A stretch of 64,000 nucleotides of DNA from Nostoc sp. CHAB 5824 (GCF_020829665.1 NZ_JAIVFT010000007.1:248795-312794); one strand, 5' to 3'. Counted from the stretch's first letter, positions 18,152-27,507 are shown. Notes: generated by a model from the sequence alone, not told the origin. Numbers and translations: made by a program.

Positions 18152-19129
18152 ATGCGTTATCAATTTAAATTTCGTTCCTATCGGCGAAGATTTGTGCGAT
18201 CGCTTACCACCAATCACGGTAATTGGAATATTCGTGAAGGTATTATCCTCCGTCTTACCGATGAAACTTTTAGAGTCGGCTGGGGAGAAATCGCCCCCAT
18301 TAGCTGGTTCGGTTCCGAAACCCTAGAACAAGCCTTAGATTTTTGTCGCCAACTCCCAGAAGAAATCACAGCCGAAACGATTTTCTCCATCCCAGATGAG
18401 TTACCTGCTTGTCAATTTGGCTTTGAGTCAGCGTGGGAGATGGGGAGTGGGGGAGATGATTCTATAACTCCTAACTCTTCACTCTTGTACAGTGCCTTAT
18501 TACCAGCAGGGGAAGCGGCTTTAAATCAATGGGAAACGTTGTGGCAGCAGGGATATCACACCTTTAAATGGAAAATTGGTGTGTATGCGATCGCTGATGA
18601 ACTAAAAATTTTTGAGTCACTGATACATACCTTACCAGCCTTTACCAAACTGCGATTAGATGCCAACGGTGGACTCAGCTATGAGGAAGCAAACTTATGG
18701 CTGCGGACTTGCGACAATCTCAAGGCAAATAAAGAACTAGCTCTAGAAATTGAATTTATCGAACAACCGCTAGCCGTGGAGCAATTTCAGGGGATGTTGG
18801 AATTGAGTACGAGTTATCAAACTGCGATCGCTTTAGATGAATCTGTCGCCACACTTGGACAACTCGCCGCCTGTCATCAACAAGGCTGGCGAGGGGTTTT
18901 TGTCATAAAACCTGGGATAGTTGGATCACCATCTCGTCTGAGAAAGTTTTGCCACCAATATAAAATTGATACTGTATTTTCATCAGTATTTGAAACTGCG
19001 ATCGCAAGACTTGCAGCACTCCAACTCGCAGCGGAATTATCCCGAAACAACAGGGCAATTGGTTTTGGTATCGACCATTTTTTTGAACAAGAAGAAACGT
19101 GGCTTGAAAGTTTATGGAACGACCTTTAG
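18152..19129 (+). CDS. menC: o-Succinylbenzoate synthase (MenC)
   Basis: About 325 residues, enolase superfamily. The catalytic lysine is in FKWKIG, the metal ligands are LRLDANGG, IEFIEQP and ALDESVA, and the second lysine is in VFVIKPGI. It dehydrates SHCHC to o-succinylbenzoate. ATG 18152 is preferred to the TTG one codon before it. Residues about 95-112 (DNA 18436-18490) are a low-complexity insert resembling dispersed intergenic repeats. The 3' end overlaps menE by 16 bp. Confidence 0.93.
   Translation: MRYQFKFRSYRRRFVRSLTTNHGNWNIREGIILRLTDETFRVGWGEIAPISWFGSETLEQALDFCRQLPEEITAETIFSIPDELPACQFGFESAWEMGSGGDDSITPNSSLLYSALLPAGEAALNQWETLWQQGYHTFKWKIGVYAIADELKIFESLIHTLPAFTKLRLDANGGLSYEEANLWLRTCDNLKANKELALEIEFIEQPLAVEQFQGMLELSTSYQTAIALDESVATLGQLAACHQQGWRGVFVIKPGIVGSPSRLRKFCHQYKIDTVFSSVFETAIARLAALQLAAELSRNNRAIGFGIDHFFEQEETWLESLWNDL
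18436..18490. repeat. Repeat-like insert inside menC
   Basis: A GGGGAGTGGGGG run followed by CTAACTC-type short repeats encodes a Gly/Ser/Asn-rich loop between the FESAW helix and the ALLPAGEAAL strand. The sequence resembles intergenic filler seen elsewhere in the window, and the frame is kept. Confidence 0.55.
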
Positions 19130-20523
19130 ACTATCTAAATAACCTAACTCAGAATGATTGGTTTATCGGTTACAACAGTAGTCAATTTAATCAAATAGCT
19201 CAACAATTATATTTAGAACTAGCACAGTTATCAGTCTGTGGAGCACCACCAAAAATAATCTTAGCCGAACGCGAACCATTACAATTTTTAGCAAGTTTTA
19301 TAGCCGCTTGTGCAGCTAATTGTCCAGTTTTTCTTTGTAACCCCGACTGGGGAACACAAGAATGGCAACAAGTTTTTGATTTAGTACAGCCAGATATTAT
19401 TTGGGGAGAACTCCTGCACACTCCCACTCCTGCGCTCCCCCACTCCCCAGTACAGACGCGATTAATCGCGTCTCTCCCCACTCTCCACTCCCCACTCATA
19501 ATGATTCCCACGGGTGGTTCATCTGGACAAATTAAATTTGCCATCCATACTTGGGAAACTCTCACAGCATCTGTACAAGGATTTACAGAATACTTTCAAC
19601 TCAAGCAAGTCAATTCATTTTGCATGTTGCCGCTATATCACGTTAGTGGTTTAATGCAATTTATGCGCTCTTTCACTACCGCAGGTAAACTAGCTATTCA
19701 ACCATTTAAAGCCGTAGAATCTGGTCAAATATTAAATATTAAACAATCAGAGTTTTTTATATCTTTAGTACCAACGCAGTTACAACGCCTCCTGCAAAAT
19801 CCAGAATTAACTGAATGGCTATCCCAATTTAATACTGTACTTCTGGGAGGTGCGCCAGCGTGGAATGAATTACTAGAAAAAGCCAGATTTCATCGCATCC
19901 GGTTAGCACCTACTTATGGCATGACAGAAACCGCCTCTCAAATTGCCACTCTCAAACCAGATGATTTTCTCGATGGTAAAATTAGCAGTGGTCAAATTCT
20001 TCCCCATGCAAAAGTAACTATTTGCAATCAGCAAGGCAAGATTTTAAATTTCAATCAAATCGGGAATATCACTATTTATGCTCAATCTATAGCCCTTGGT
20101 TACTATCCTAAAACTAGAGAAAATCATACTGATTTTCAAGTAGATGATTTAGGTTTTTTAGACGAACAAGGACATTTAAATATTGTCGGACGTAACAGCG
20201 ATAAAATTATTACAGGTGGAGAAAATATTTACCCAGCAGAGATTGAATCAGCTATACAAGCAACTCAAATGGTTGCTGATATTTGTGTAATCGGTATCCC
20301 AGATAAACACTGGGGACAAGCCTTAACAGCGATTTACATTCCCAAAAAATCAGATACCTCTGCCTTAAAAATCCAAACTCTACTCAAAGACAAACTCAGC
20401 AAATTTAAAATCCCTAAATATTGGATTCCCCAGCAAAACTTACCCCGCAACTCTCAAGGTAAAATTAACCGCCAACAGTTACAGCAAATAGCTACGGAAT
20501 TCCTCCAAAATCCCATCACATAA
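19114..20523 (+). CDS. menE: o-Succinylbenzoate-CoA ligase (MenE)
   Basis: 469 residues of the acyl-adenylate family. The ATP-binding loop is [18 protein letters not shown]5 is [14 protein letters not shown]7/A8 are [30 protein letters not shown], and the catalytic lysine is in [10 protein letters not shown]. It activates o-succinylbenzoate with ATP and CoA. Residues about 102-129 are an insert just before the P-loop, encoded by repeat sequence at 19417-19498. Coupled to menC by overlap. Confidence 0.93.
   Translation: MERPLDYLNNLTQNDWFIGYNSSQFNQIAQQLYLELAQLSVCGAPPKIILAEREPLQFLASFIAACAANCPVFLCNPDWGTQEWQQVFDLVQPDIIWGELLHTPTPALPHSPVQTRLIASLPTLHSPLIMIPTGGSSGQIKFAIHTWETLTASVQGFTEYFQLKQVNSFCMLPLYHVSGLMQFMRSFTTAGKLAIQPFKAVESGQILNIKQSEFFISLVPTQLQRLLQNPELTEWLSQFNTVLLGGAPAWNELLEKARFHRIRLAPTYGMTETASQIATLKPDDFLDGKISSGQILPHAKVTICNQQGKILNFNQIGNITIYAQSIALGYYPKTRENHTDFQVDDLGFLDEQGHLNIVGRNSDKIITGGENIYPAEIESAIQATQMVADICVIGIPDKHWGQALTAIYIPKKSDTSALKIQTLLKDKLSKFKIPKYWIPQQNLPRNSQGKINRQQLQQIATEFLQNPIT
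19417..19498. repeat. Dispersed repeat inserted in frame in menE
   Basis: The block contains CACTCCC-type short repeats flanking the palindrome AGACGCGATTAATCGCGTCT (19455-19474). The palindrome is closely related to the hairpin at 43839-43862. It is noncoding-type repeat sequence captured in frame. Confidence 0.7.
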
Positions 20524-20971
20524 TTTCTCTAGACTTTCTTCTCTCTGCACCCTCTGCATCTCTGCGGTTCGTTTCTAGCCACTGGATAATCTCTTCAGGT
20601 AATTCCTGTTTACTTCTACTACTTGCATCAATACAAACATGCCTAGTAATAGCCTTAGCAACTATCACCTCAGCCACTGTAATTTCGTAAGTAATTTCAA
20701 ACTTATCAATACCTATTTTTTGGGGAATTAAACTAATCAGCAACTTGTCCCCGCCAAACATAGGGCGCAAAAAATCGACACTAGCATGAACAATGGGGAA
20801 AGCTACAGAAGGATTAGTAAAAAAATCTTTGAGATTAATACTTGATGCTTCTAGAGATTCTTCATAAGCTTCATGGCAAATACCCAAAACATTAGCAAAA
20901 TAAACTACTCCAGCAGCATCAGTATCTTGAAAATGAACCGTGCGGTTATAAGTAAAAGGCATTTTTGACAA
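20516..20971 (-). CDS. 1,4-dihydroxy-2-naphthoyl-CoA thioesterase, hot-dog fold
   Basis: 151 residues. The 4-hydroxybenzoyl-CoA-thioesterase-type motif [26 protein letters not shown] carries the active-site Asp. The enzyme family hydrolyses DHNA-CoA to DHNA ahead of MenA, and its position converging on menE (8-bp overlap) supports that role; a general acyl-CoA thioesterase is the alternative. The last 17 residues ([17 protein letters not shown]) look repeat-encoded rather than part of the fold. Confidence 0.85.
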   Translation of the reverse strand: MSKMPFTYNRTVHFQDTDAAGVVYFANVLGICHEAYEESLEASSINLKDFFTNPSVAFPIVHASVDFLRPMFGGDKLLISLIPQKIGIDKFEITYEITVAEVIVAKAITRHVCIDASSRSKQELPEEIIQWLETNRRDAEGAERRKSREIM

Positions 20972-21142
20972 TTGAATATTAAAAAAACAGTAGGTTTATA
21001 CCCTGCTCTACAAACTAATTTTATTGCAACTAAGTAAGTCGGTGATAAAAATTCAATTTCCCCAATTCTGAGTTTGTATCGAAATGTTTAGTCTTATTTA
21101 ATGCTTTGGGGTTAAATATATGGTGAGGAAAGGCGATCGCTT

Positions 21143-21598
21143 TTACGATTCCAACGGTGGAACCTCAAAGTCATTAAACGAGCAAACATTGTAAGACGAA
21201 GCGGCTAGGGCTTTCACCAGCTTACCGTCGAGAGTCAGCAAAGTAGCACCTACTTGCTGTGAAAGTGCGACATAAGAGCCATCGTAGGCGGAGATTCCAT
21301 AATTTAATGCGATCGTAACTGCATCCGCCATCAAATCAGCCGTCGAGACAACACGCAAAGGGAAAGCTTTCAGACTAGCTAAATTCCCTTGAATCAGAGA
21401 AACATCGTAACTACCTGCACGAGCATACTTCCACAAAACGTTTGCACACTCAATATAAAACAGGTCAGGTACAAAGATTTCTGTCTGGGGATAGGCAAGG
21501 TGAGCAAACAGTTGATTAACCTTGGCTGTTAGCGGATCAGGAATAAATTGCTTAACGGACACACTGGCATCCACGACGCACCTAAGAGGAATTGTCAT
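21143..21598 (-). CDS. PIN-domain toxin (VapC/FitB-like)
   Basis: 151 residues. PIN-fold acids are visible: VVDASVSVKQF at the N-terminus, IECANVLWKYA, then SAYDGSYVALSQQ and LLTLDGKLVKAL, giving the usual D-E-D-D set for a magnesium-dependent RNase. It overlaps the preceding antitoxin by 4 bp (ATGA), so the pair is translationally coupled. Target RNA unknown. Confidence 0.88.
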   Translation of the reverse strand: MTIPLRCVVDASVSVKQFIPDPLTAKVNQLFAHLAYPQTEIFVPDLFYIECANVLWKYARAGSYDVSLIQGNLASLKAFPLRVVSTADLMADAVTIALNYGISAYDGSYVALSQQVGATLLTLDGKLVKALAASSYNVCSFNDFEVPPLES

Positions 21599-21861
21599 CT
21601 GTCCCGATCTTCTCTAATCATGGCAGTGCTGTCAGGCCATTCGATATTAGTTGGTAGCTTTTCACGGCGAAGACGGATTTCCTCTAAAAGTTTTGGGACA
21701 TTTTTTCGTCTTTCTTCTTCTGTTTGCTGTGCTTCAGTTTTTAAAGCTTGTTCTAACAGAGTTATAACTTGGGCGTTAATTGAACGGTGTTCAGATGCCG
21801 CTAACTCTTGCAGTTTTGCATACAAATCATCGGGTAAATTTCTTACATAAAGGGTAGCCAT
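21595..21861 (-). CDS. Ribbon-helix-helix antitoxin (FitA-like)
   Basis: 88 residues. The N-terminal MATLYVRNLPDDLYAKLQELAASEHRSINAQVITLLEQAL is a classic FitA/VapB ribbon-helix-helix; the charged C-terminal tail probably wraps the PIN toxin encoded next. Such antitoxins bind their own promoter, so autoregulation upstream of 21861 is likely. Confidence 0.88.
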   Translation of the reverse strand: MATLYVRNLPDDLYAKLQELAASEHRSINAQVITLLEQALKTEAQQTEEERRKNVPKLLEEIRLRREKLPTNIEWPDSTAMIREDRDR

Positions 21862-21982
21862 CGCTTTACCTCAAAGTAGGATTTTTCTTTATGCTAGCAT
21901 GATGCAAGCAAAAGGGGGAGCGATCGCCAGTACTATTGAAAAACAGGGAAAGAGCTATCGTTTCAATAGACAAAGCGTGATT

Positions 21983-22021
21983 GTTCGGTTAACCGTAATT
22001 GCAATTTCCAGAAAACCGAAC
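21983..22021. promoter_or_regulatory. Inverted repeat upstream of the HerA-NurA operon
   Basis: A perfect 8-bp inverted repeat, GTTCGGTT / AACCGAAC, is separated by 23 nt and lies about 170 bp ahead of the first small gene of the operon. It could be an operator or a stem-loop; function is inferred from position only. Confidence 0.35.
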
Positions 22022-22194
22022 TTATACTTGCTCTCATCCTAGAAAAGGACTATATTTATTAGATAAGCCTTTTCTTTTTCTTTAGGCTTGGGTGAGCATA
22101 GACCCAAAATGCTTTAGGGGTCTGTGTCTTAATTTGTATAAAGTTGTCCTCACAAATGTTCTATCAGCTTTACTCAACTAGATGGAGATCAGGA

Positions 22195-22401
22195 ATGCCT
22201 GGGCATCAAAAATCAGTATTAAGCAACTGTAACAGTGTTATAAATTATCGAATTAAAGAATTGGAAGCAGAAGTTAATTACCTAAACATGGTGATTAGCA
22301 CTCAAGCCCAAGTGATTGCTGAACTCCAATGGCAGCTAAATCCATATAGCCAAGATGGTGAATCTCTGTGCAATTCAACTTTTGAAAAAGGAATGGATTA
22401 A
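22195..22401 (+). CDS. Small coiled-coil protein
   Basis: 68 residues from ATG 22195, chosen because GGAG lies 7 bp before it; the frame extends to TTG 22144. The segment YRIKELEAEVNYLNMVISTQAQVIAELQWQL has heptad spacing of hydrophobic residues and should form a short coiled coil, followed by a polar tail. No family recognised. It ends 48 bp before the STAS/GHKL gene, so it may be the first gene of that operon and an oligomerising partner. Confidence 0.55.
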   Translation: MPGHQKSVLSNCNSVINYRIKELEAEVNYLNMVISTQAQVIAELQWQLNPYSQDGESLCNSTFEKGMD

Positions 22402-22449
22402 AAAGTAAATGCTTTATTCATTGAGGAGTGTCTCAAAAATAAATTAGTT

Positions 22450-23682
22450 ATGGGTAGAAGAAAGAATTTTAACTATTCTCTAGGGCAACTATCCTTATTC
22501 GATTCTTCAGTTTGCGGAGAAGATACGAGTTCTGCAAGTTCGCCAACGCCACTTTTGCACTCGCAAACTAAACAGCCATCTGGCTTAGTCAAAGAAACTG
22601 CAACTGCGTATAAAGTAACTACAAAAGTAGATTCATCCTTCCAAGTTGCTACTGCTATCGAACAGCTACCTCAGATTTCCGTATATGTTGGAATCACTTT
22701 TAATGAGTGCCAAGGTATGCGTGAGGTTAAACAGAGGTGGAAGATAAATCCAGTTCCTTCAAAAGTAGTATTTGATTGTAGAGCAATAGAGTTAGCAACC
22801 GAGTACGCTTGCGAAGCCAGATTAACAGAGTTACTTGAGCCAGAAGAGATATATCTTCAAGAAACTTATCTTCGAGGGGGAGGTGGTTTGCTGAATATTG
22901 GAGTTTTTGTCAATTTATTACGGTGCTATGGAACTTTACATAAGTGGTCACGTGATATGCACAAGGCAACTGGAACAAAACCTATAATTGACTTCGAGTT
23001 TATTCCTCCAGATGTTAATACCCCTGTAGGACAACTATGGAAAGTTTTGGGAATGCACGGGTTAACTCAAAAAATACCCAAGAATGAATGGATAGATGTG
23101 ATGGATTTCCAATCACGTATAGTTACTCCATTACTAATGGCTAACAAAAGTAATCGTAAGCCTGTACTTCATTATGTCCAAGAATGGTTAGACTTTATCT
23201 CTGACCGAATAGACAACAAAACACACAACAAATTGTGGCAACTTGTTTGTGAAGTTGTCAAAAATCTTATAGATCATGGTCATAGAGGAGTATTTGGAGT
23301 TTCTATTTGGCCAAGTGGTCACATAGAAATCATTTGGTCTAACCCAATTGATCATTTATCTGATTGGTGGCCTCCAGATGATAATGCTGTTGGTCTTGCC
23401 AATAGCCTCTTAGGTAGCCAAGGTGGTGGAATGCCTTGTATTTATGACTTGCTTCATCTTTATCAAGGTGTACTTATTATTAATTGGAAAACACATCATT
23501 TAATCTTTCGTTCATCGGGAAAAAATGAAGAGGAGAAAAATTTATTTAATAAGCCACCAAGTTTTTCAATAATGGGTTTGCAACCTCGTAGTGAGGCTTT
23601 TTTACCCAGAAGTATTCTTTTCCATCTACATTTATTTGACCAGGAAAAGAGAAATAGGAGTTCCAACAATGCCAGTTATTAA
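22450..23682 (+). CDS. STAS-like / GHKL-type ATPase fusion protein
   Basis: 410 residues, no named family recognised. Residues 13-17 are QLSLF, the exact beta-clamp-binding pentapeptide, in an otherwise disordered Ser/Thr-rich leader (1-70). Residues about 76-205 look STAS-like (KVVFDCRAIELATEYA). Residues 262-355 look like a GHKL ATP-binding domain: N-box E268-xxx-N272 in CEVVKNLIDHG, a strand pair, then the glycine-rich lid GSQGGGMPCIYDLLHLYQGVLIIN. No dimerisation/His domain of a sensor kinase is present, so an anti-sigma-like switch is more likely. It overlaps the next gene by 14 bp. Confidence 0.65.
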   Translation: MGRRKNFNYSLGQLSLFDSSVCGEDTSSASSPTPLLHSQTKQPSGLVKETATAYKVTTKVDSSFQVATAIEQLPQISVYVGITFNECQGMREVKQRWKINPVPSKVVFDCRAIELATEYACEARLTELLEPEEIYLQETYLRGGGGLLNIGVFVNLLRCYGTLHKWSRDMHKATGTKPIIDFEFIPPDVNTPVGQLWKVLGMHGLTQKIPKNEWIDVMDFQSRIVTPLLMANKSNRKPVLHYVQEWLDFISDRIDNKTHNKLWQLVCEVVKNLIDHGHRGVFGVSIWPSGHIEIIWSNPIDHLSDWWPPDDNAVGLANSLLGSQGGGMPCIYDLLHLYQGVLIINWKTHHLIFRSSGKNEEEKNLFNKPPSFSIMGLQPRSEAFLPRSILFHLHLFDQEKRNRSSNNASY

Positions 23683-24358
23683 ACAACTTGATTTGCTAGA
23701 AGCAATCAAAAAACCGGATTGGCATCCTGATGGTGTCATTGAAGGTCGCAGACGCAAGATTATTACACTGATAGAATTGGGTGGCAAAGATTTTCGTAAA
23801 CCAGAGATGGTAAGTAAGTTAAAAGAATATTGGCAACCTGACAAGCAAGATATTCTGTACATTATTAATCTTCAAGATATAGATGTACTTACACCCTCTG
23901 CTGCCAAAGTTTTGGTAGAGTCCGCTCCAGATATTGCTTCAGATTGTAAGACACCAGTTATATTTACAAATGTACGACTCATGGTTAAAGAAAGCCTAGA
24001 CAGCGAGGCTTGCCGCTTTCATCCGCCAAAAATTTTGTGGATCATAAATGAAGAAGGAAAAGCAGACTTAATTGGTCAAATTCCAAATAAATTTCAAGAG
24101 TTGTTAGACTTTTTAGAACAAAATGGTCCAGCTAGTGCCAGTAAAATAGCCCTAATTCAAGAAGGAGAAACTTCTAAAAAAGCTGTAGGTAATATCAGTG
24201 TTTACTTACAGAAGCTTTTCAGTGCTGGATTACTTGGTCGAGAAAAAGTTACTGCTTTGGATCGTGAAGATGCTGAACGTGGCTGGACATATTTATACTC
24301 AACAGCTGTAACTATTCGGAGAAATAATAAACCAGAATATTACATTAGGAGACCTTAA
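23669..24358 (+). CDS. STAS-like plus winged-helix protein
   Basis: 229 residues from ATG 23669, chosen for AGGAG 8 bp upstream. Residues about 25-100 (ITLIELGGKDFRKP...DILYIINLQDIDVLTPSAAKVLVES) have the alternating strand/helix pattern and DxDxLTPSA motif of STAS-like/DUF4325 domains. Residues about 125-195 (FLEQNGPASASKIALI...GNISVYLQKLFSAGLLGREK) form a winged helix-turn-helix. It could be the binding partner of the GHKL protein and an autoregulator. Its stop overlaps the NurA start (TAATG). Confidence 0.65.
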   Translation: MPVIKQLDLLEAIKKPDWHPDGVIEGRRRKIITLIELGGKDFRKPEMVSKLKEYWQPDKQDILYIINLQDIDVLTPSAAKVLVESAPDIASDCKTPVIFTNVRLMVKESLDSEACRFHPPKILWIINEEGKADLIGQIPNKFQELLDFLEQNGPASASKIALIQEGETSKKAVGNISVYLQKLFSAGLLGREKVTALDREDAERGWTYLYSTAVTIRRNNKPEYYIRRP

Positions 24359-25638
24359 TGAATCTTGATGAACGCCATCTCGAAGCAACTCGAAAAAATT
24401 TTGAAGCAGGTATGGATCGGCCACTTCCTGCTACCCTGCCTCCTCATAAGACTGTAGAACCGCATATTTATCCATCTACTTATTATATTGCTGCCTTAGA
24501 CGGTACAGATCAACAGATGTTTTTTTTGCCTTACAGCCCCGATCAAGGGATTGCTGCTTGGGGTGTTCTTTATGTAGAACTTGATACACAATATCCTCAT
24601 CAAGAACCTTACCGTGATGGTCCCAGTGGGGGCTTCTTAATCACAGAGGATTTATTTTACTATCATCTGACAATGGATTTGCCGAACAGAGAAGAAAGCC
24701 GTCGCTTTCGTAATGACTTTTACGCAATTAGGCAAACTCTATCTTCTGCTAGACCTACCGAACCTCCTCTTTTAAACCCAAAATTCAACAATAAGAAAGG
24801 GGTGCGAACTTTAGCAGCTGTTGAAAGAGCTACAGGTGAATGGTTATCTCTGCGAGCAGCAATTACTCACCAATTAGCACCAGGTAGTTTGGTACTAAAG
24901 GATGGACGATTTAACTGTCAGATAGAACAAGCAGCCTCTTGGGTGGATGAATTGGGGCGAACATCTGTTCGTAATGATGTCCGTTGTGTGGCAGTTGTCA
25001 AGTCTGGTTCGGTTTATAGTGCTTTGTTTCCAATTGTACGAGAAATTGCTAAGAAGGCTGACAGAGCTTTCTACTTTCTTATCCCCTCAGAAATTATTGA
25101 AGAAAGCTATGCTAACGATAAATATAAACGCAAAACACTAATGCTTGGTGGAAAAGACCATACAGACCTGGCAGGCATCGGCGCACTCTGGACTGCTTTT
25201 TGTCCCGATCCTAAAAATTTTACAACCTTCGTCATTCTTGAATTTAATCTATATGACTTACATCATTACAAACGTCTTGCTTATGAACCCCAAAGCTTAA
25301 GAAAATGGCAGAAAGATATTCTGAAAGCAAAAGTTAATGAGAGTGATATGACAAATATTATTCACGTGAATGACTTAGTTCTCGATGACAAGGACATCGA
25401 AAGACTTGTCGAACCTACTATTAGAGAACTTCTCTGGCTGTGTGAGCAGGAAGTATCTCAATTTGGTTATCCTAATTTACTTGGGATTGCCCATAAAGAG
25501 GTAATTCTTACTTCAGAAAAAATTAACATAATTCGTCAAAGATACCGCGAAGCTTTTGCAACGTCAAACGAATTATTGAATGAATTATTTGATAATAGTT
25601 TAGATATTACAGCACATAAACTACATAATATTTACTGA
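24358..25638 (+). CDS. NurA-like 5'-3' nuclease
   Basis: 426 residues. The NurA motifs occur in order: an N-terminal IAALDGTDQ (D48), an E-rich helix (AAVERATGEW), LVLKDGRFN (D182), CVAVVKSGS (K215) and the C-terminal GYPNLLGIAH (YP 371-372, H379). These are the manganese-binding and structural positions of the RNase-H-like NurA fold. NurA works with the HerA pump, encoded 15 bp downstream, in end resection and in bacterial anti-phage defence. AGGAG precedes the ATG. Divergent, so a search should confirm it. Confidence 0.78.
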   Translation: MNLDERHLEATRKNFEAGMDRPLPATLPPHKTVEPHIYPSTYYIAALDGTDQQMFFLPYSPDQGIAAWGVLYVELDTQYPHQEPYRDGPSGGFLITEDLFYYHLTMDLPNREESRRFRNDFYAIRQTLSSARPTEPPLLNPKFNNKKGVRTLAAVERATGEWLSLRAAITHQLAPGSLVLKDGRFNCQIEQAASWVDELGRTSVRNDVRCVAVVKSGSVYSALFPIVREIAKKADRAFYFLIPSEIIEESYANDKYKRKTLMLGGKDHTDLAGIGALWTAFCPDPKNFTTFVILEFNLYDLHHYKRLAYEPQSLRKWQKDILKAKVNESDMTNIIHVNDLVLDDKDIERLVEPTIRELLWLCEQEVSQFGYPNLLGIAHKEVILTSEKINIIRQRYREAFATSNELLNELFDNSLDITAHKLHNIY

Positions 25639-25653
25639 TTTAAATAGCTGAAA

Positions 25654-27450
25654 ATGACTGAAACTAAAATTGTACTTAATCAATCTAAAAAAACAGCAGA
25701 GAATGACGTATTGGAAGATTTTCCTAAACGTGAGATTCCAAAATCCAAGGAAATAAATTTTGTAGTCGGAACACAATTAGATGGCGAACACAAGTGCTAT
25801 CAGGTAGAAATTGATGTCAGTTTTGATTGTCGAGTTGGAGATTTACTTGAAGCAAGAGATAATCGAACTGGAAGAAATTATTTACTTATGGTTACTGACA
25901 TTGAGTATGCATTCTCGCATCGTGAAGAACACGCTCAAATGTTAGACTTACTCCGCCGTCGTCCGGATAAAGAAATTGACGATCCAACTTTTCGCGCTTT
26001 GTGCAAAAACCTTGCTATATGTAATCTCCTGGGAGAAATCCGCAGTGGAGAGATTACTGAACAAGGATACCGTCCTAGTAAATACACTACAACAGCTATT
26101 AGAGCCAGCCTTAATACTGAAAAGTTAATGGCAAGTGAATGGCAAATTGGTATAAATATTGGTTCTCTACGTGTAGGCAGGGATGCAAGACAAGATATTC
26201 CTGTACATTTTTCTACAGTAGATTTAGCTGGGAAAAGATTTTTAATAGTTGGTCAAACTGGTAAAGGGAAGTCTACAGCAATGCGCCAGCTATTAGATGG
26301 TCATCTACGTTTGATGAATTCATATAAGGATAAAACAGATAAGCGCAAAGTAGGCTTTCTGGTAGATGATTTTAAAATGGAGTATCCCTTTGATACATAT
26401 AACCAAGCAGGGGAAACTGTACCAGGATTGGTCAATAAGTTGGGGAATACAGCTAAAGAAAAACTTATTATTTTGACTTGCAATCGTAATGAATATCAAA
26501 AGTATAGAGACAAAGTTAGAGATATACTCCAACTTAAACTACCATTAGAAACTCTTTCATTATCAGTTTTTTGTGATTTAACCAATTTAACAGAAGCTCA
26601 AACTAATGTAGTGCGACTGATAGAAGATACTGACAGAAAGCCATCTGAGTTTTTTAATGATTTGTTAGCTGTAGATCAGTATGGTATGCCTGATACTGTT
26701 GTATGGGGTAAAAAGTATGGCCCCATGTTCTATAGCGAAGCAGGGAAAAAAAAAGCTAGGGCTAATAAGGAAAGTAAGCAGAAGTCTCAACCTTTGAATC
26801 AAGGATCACAGGAAGAACTCGAAGAATCAGATATTGATAAAGGTCTGCGCGATCGCTTATCTTATATTCGTCGTGCAGTGCAGCGTCTTTTGAAGATGCC
26901 TTTTATGACTAAAAATGCAACTCAGGGTGACTGCACTGGGAAATTACTTCAGTATTTGCGTGAAGGTTGCACTGTAATTGTTGATAAAAATCATCTGGAG
27001 GATCACCAGCGTGAAATGCTAACAGTGATTCTTCTCTATCACATATTTCGTCACAATCAGGCATTAGCGAGTGGAAGCGAAGAGCAGCGCAAGCAGATGA
27101 TTCCAGTGGTAGTCGCCGTTGAAGAAGCCCAATATCTTTTATCAAAAGATAAGGTAGCTGATCCAGAATCAATTTTTGCCAAGATAGCCTTTACTGGACG
27201 CAGCTATCAGATTGGATTACTCGCAATTACCCAACGTCCTCAAGCCATTCAGAAAGAATTATTAGGTCAATTTGACGGTTTTTTAGTTCTACCATTAGAA
27301 CATGCAAACGACTTTCGCCATCTGGCAGATGCTTGCCCAGTTCTTTCAGGTTATCGCAATGATTTAGCATCTGCCCCACTTGGTGGAGGCGTTCTGGCTT
27401 ATGGTTCGCCAAAAAAAGTAGTGTCAGTTCAAATTGAGAATTATATTTAG
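25654..27450 (+). CDS. HerA-like hexameric DNA translocase ATPase
   Basis: 598 residues. The N-terminal HAS-barrel (about 30-165; VGDLLEARD, LLMVTDIEYAF) precedes a FtsK/HerA ATPase: Walker A GQTGKGKST (200-208), Walker B VVVAVEEAQYL (E490/E491), and the ITQRPQAIQKELLGQFD arginine-finger segment (R528), ending in a C-terminal brace GGGVLAYGSPKKVVSVQIE. HerA forms a hexamer that drives DNA into NurA. An unusual Lys/Gln/Glu-rich insert lies at about residues 365-400. Last gene of the operon. Confidence 0.9.
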   Translation: MTETKIVLNQSKKTAENDVLEDFPKREIPKSKEINFVVGTQLDGEHKCYQVEIDVSFDCRVGDLLEARDNRTGRNYLLMVTDIEYAFSHREEHAQMLDLLRRRPDKEIDDPTFRALCKNLAICNLLGEIRSGEITEQGYRPSKYTTTAIRASLNTEKLMASEWQIGINIGSLRVGRDARQDIPVHFSTVDLAGKRFLIVGQTGKGKSTAMRQLLDGHLRLMNSYKDKTDKRKVGFLVDDFKMEYPFDTYNQAGETVPGLVNKLGNTAKEKLIILTCNRNEYQKYRDKVRDILQLKLPLETLSLSVFCDLTNLTEAQTNVVRLIEDTDRKPSEFFNDLLAVDQYGMPDTVVWGKKYGPMFYSEAGKKKARANKESKQKSQPLNQGSQEELEESDIDKGLRDRLSYIRRAVQRLLKMPFMTKNATQGDCTGKLLQYLREGCTVIVDKNHLEDHQREMLTVILLYHIFRHNQALASGSEEQRKQMIPVVVAVEEAQYLLSKDKVADPESIFAKIAFTGRSYQIGLLAITQRPQAIQKELLGQFDGFLVLPLEHANDFRHLADACPVLSGYRNDLASAPLGGGVLAYGSPKKVVSVQIENYI

Positions 27451-27507
27451 GATATTACGGCTCAATGTAACTTAGCCTTGAGATGTTTAAATTGGAAATT
27501 ACCCAAT

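Noticed and set aside
21862..22143. Second attachment site for an element integrated at tRNA-Ser
   Set aside because: I looked for a copy of the tRNA-Ser 3' end near the left side of the HerA-NurA block and found none, so no attL/attR pair can be claimed.
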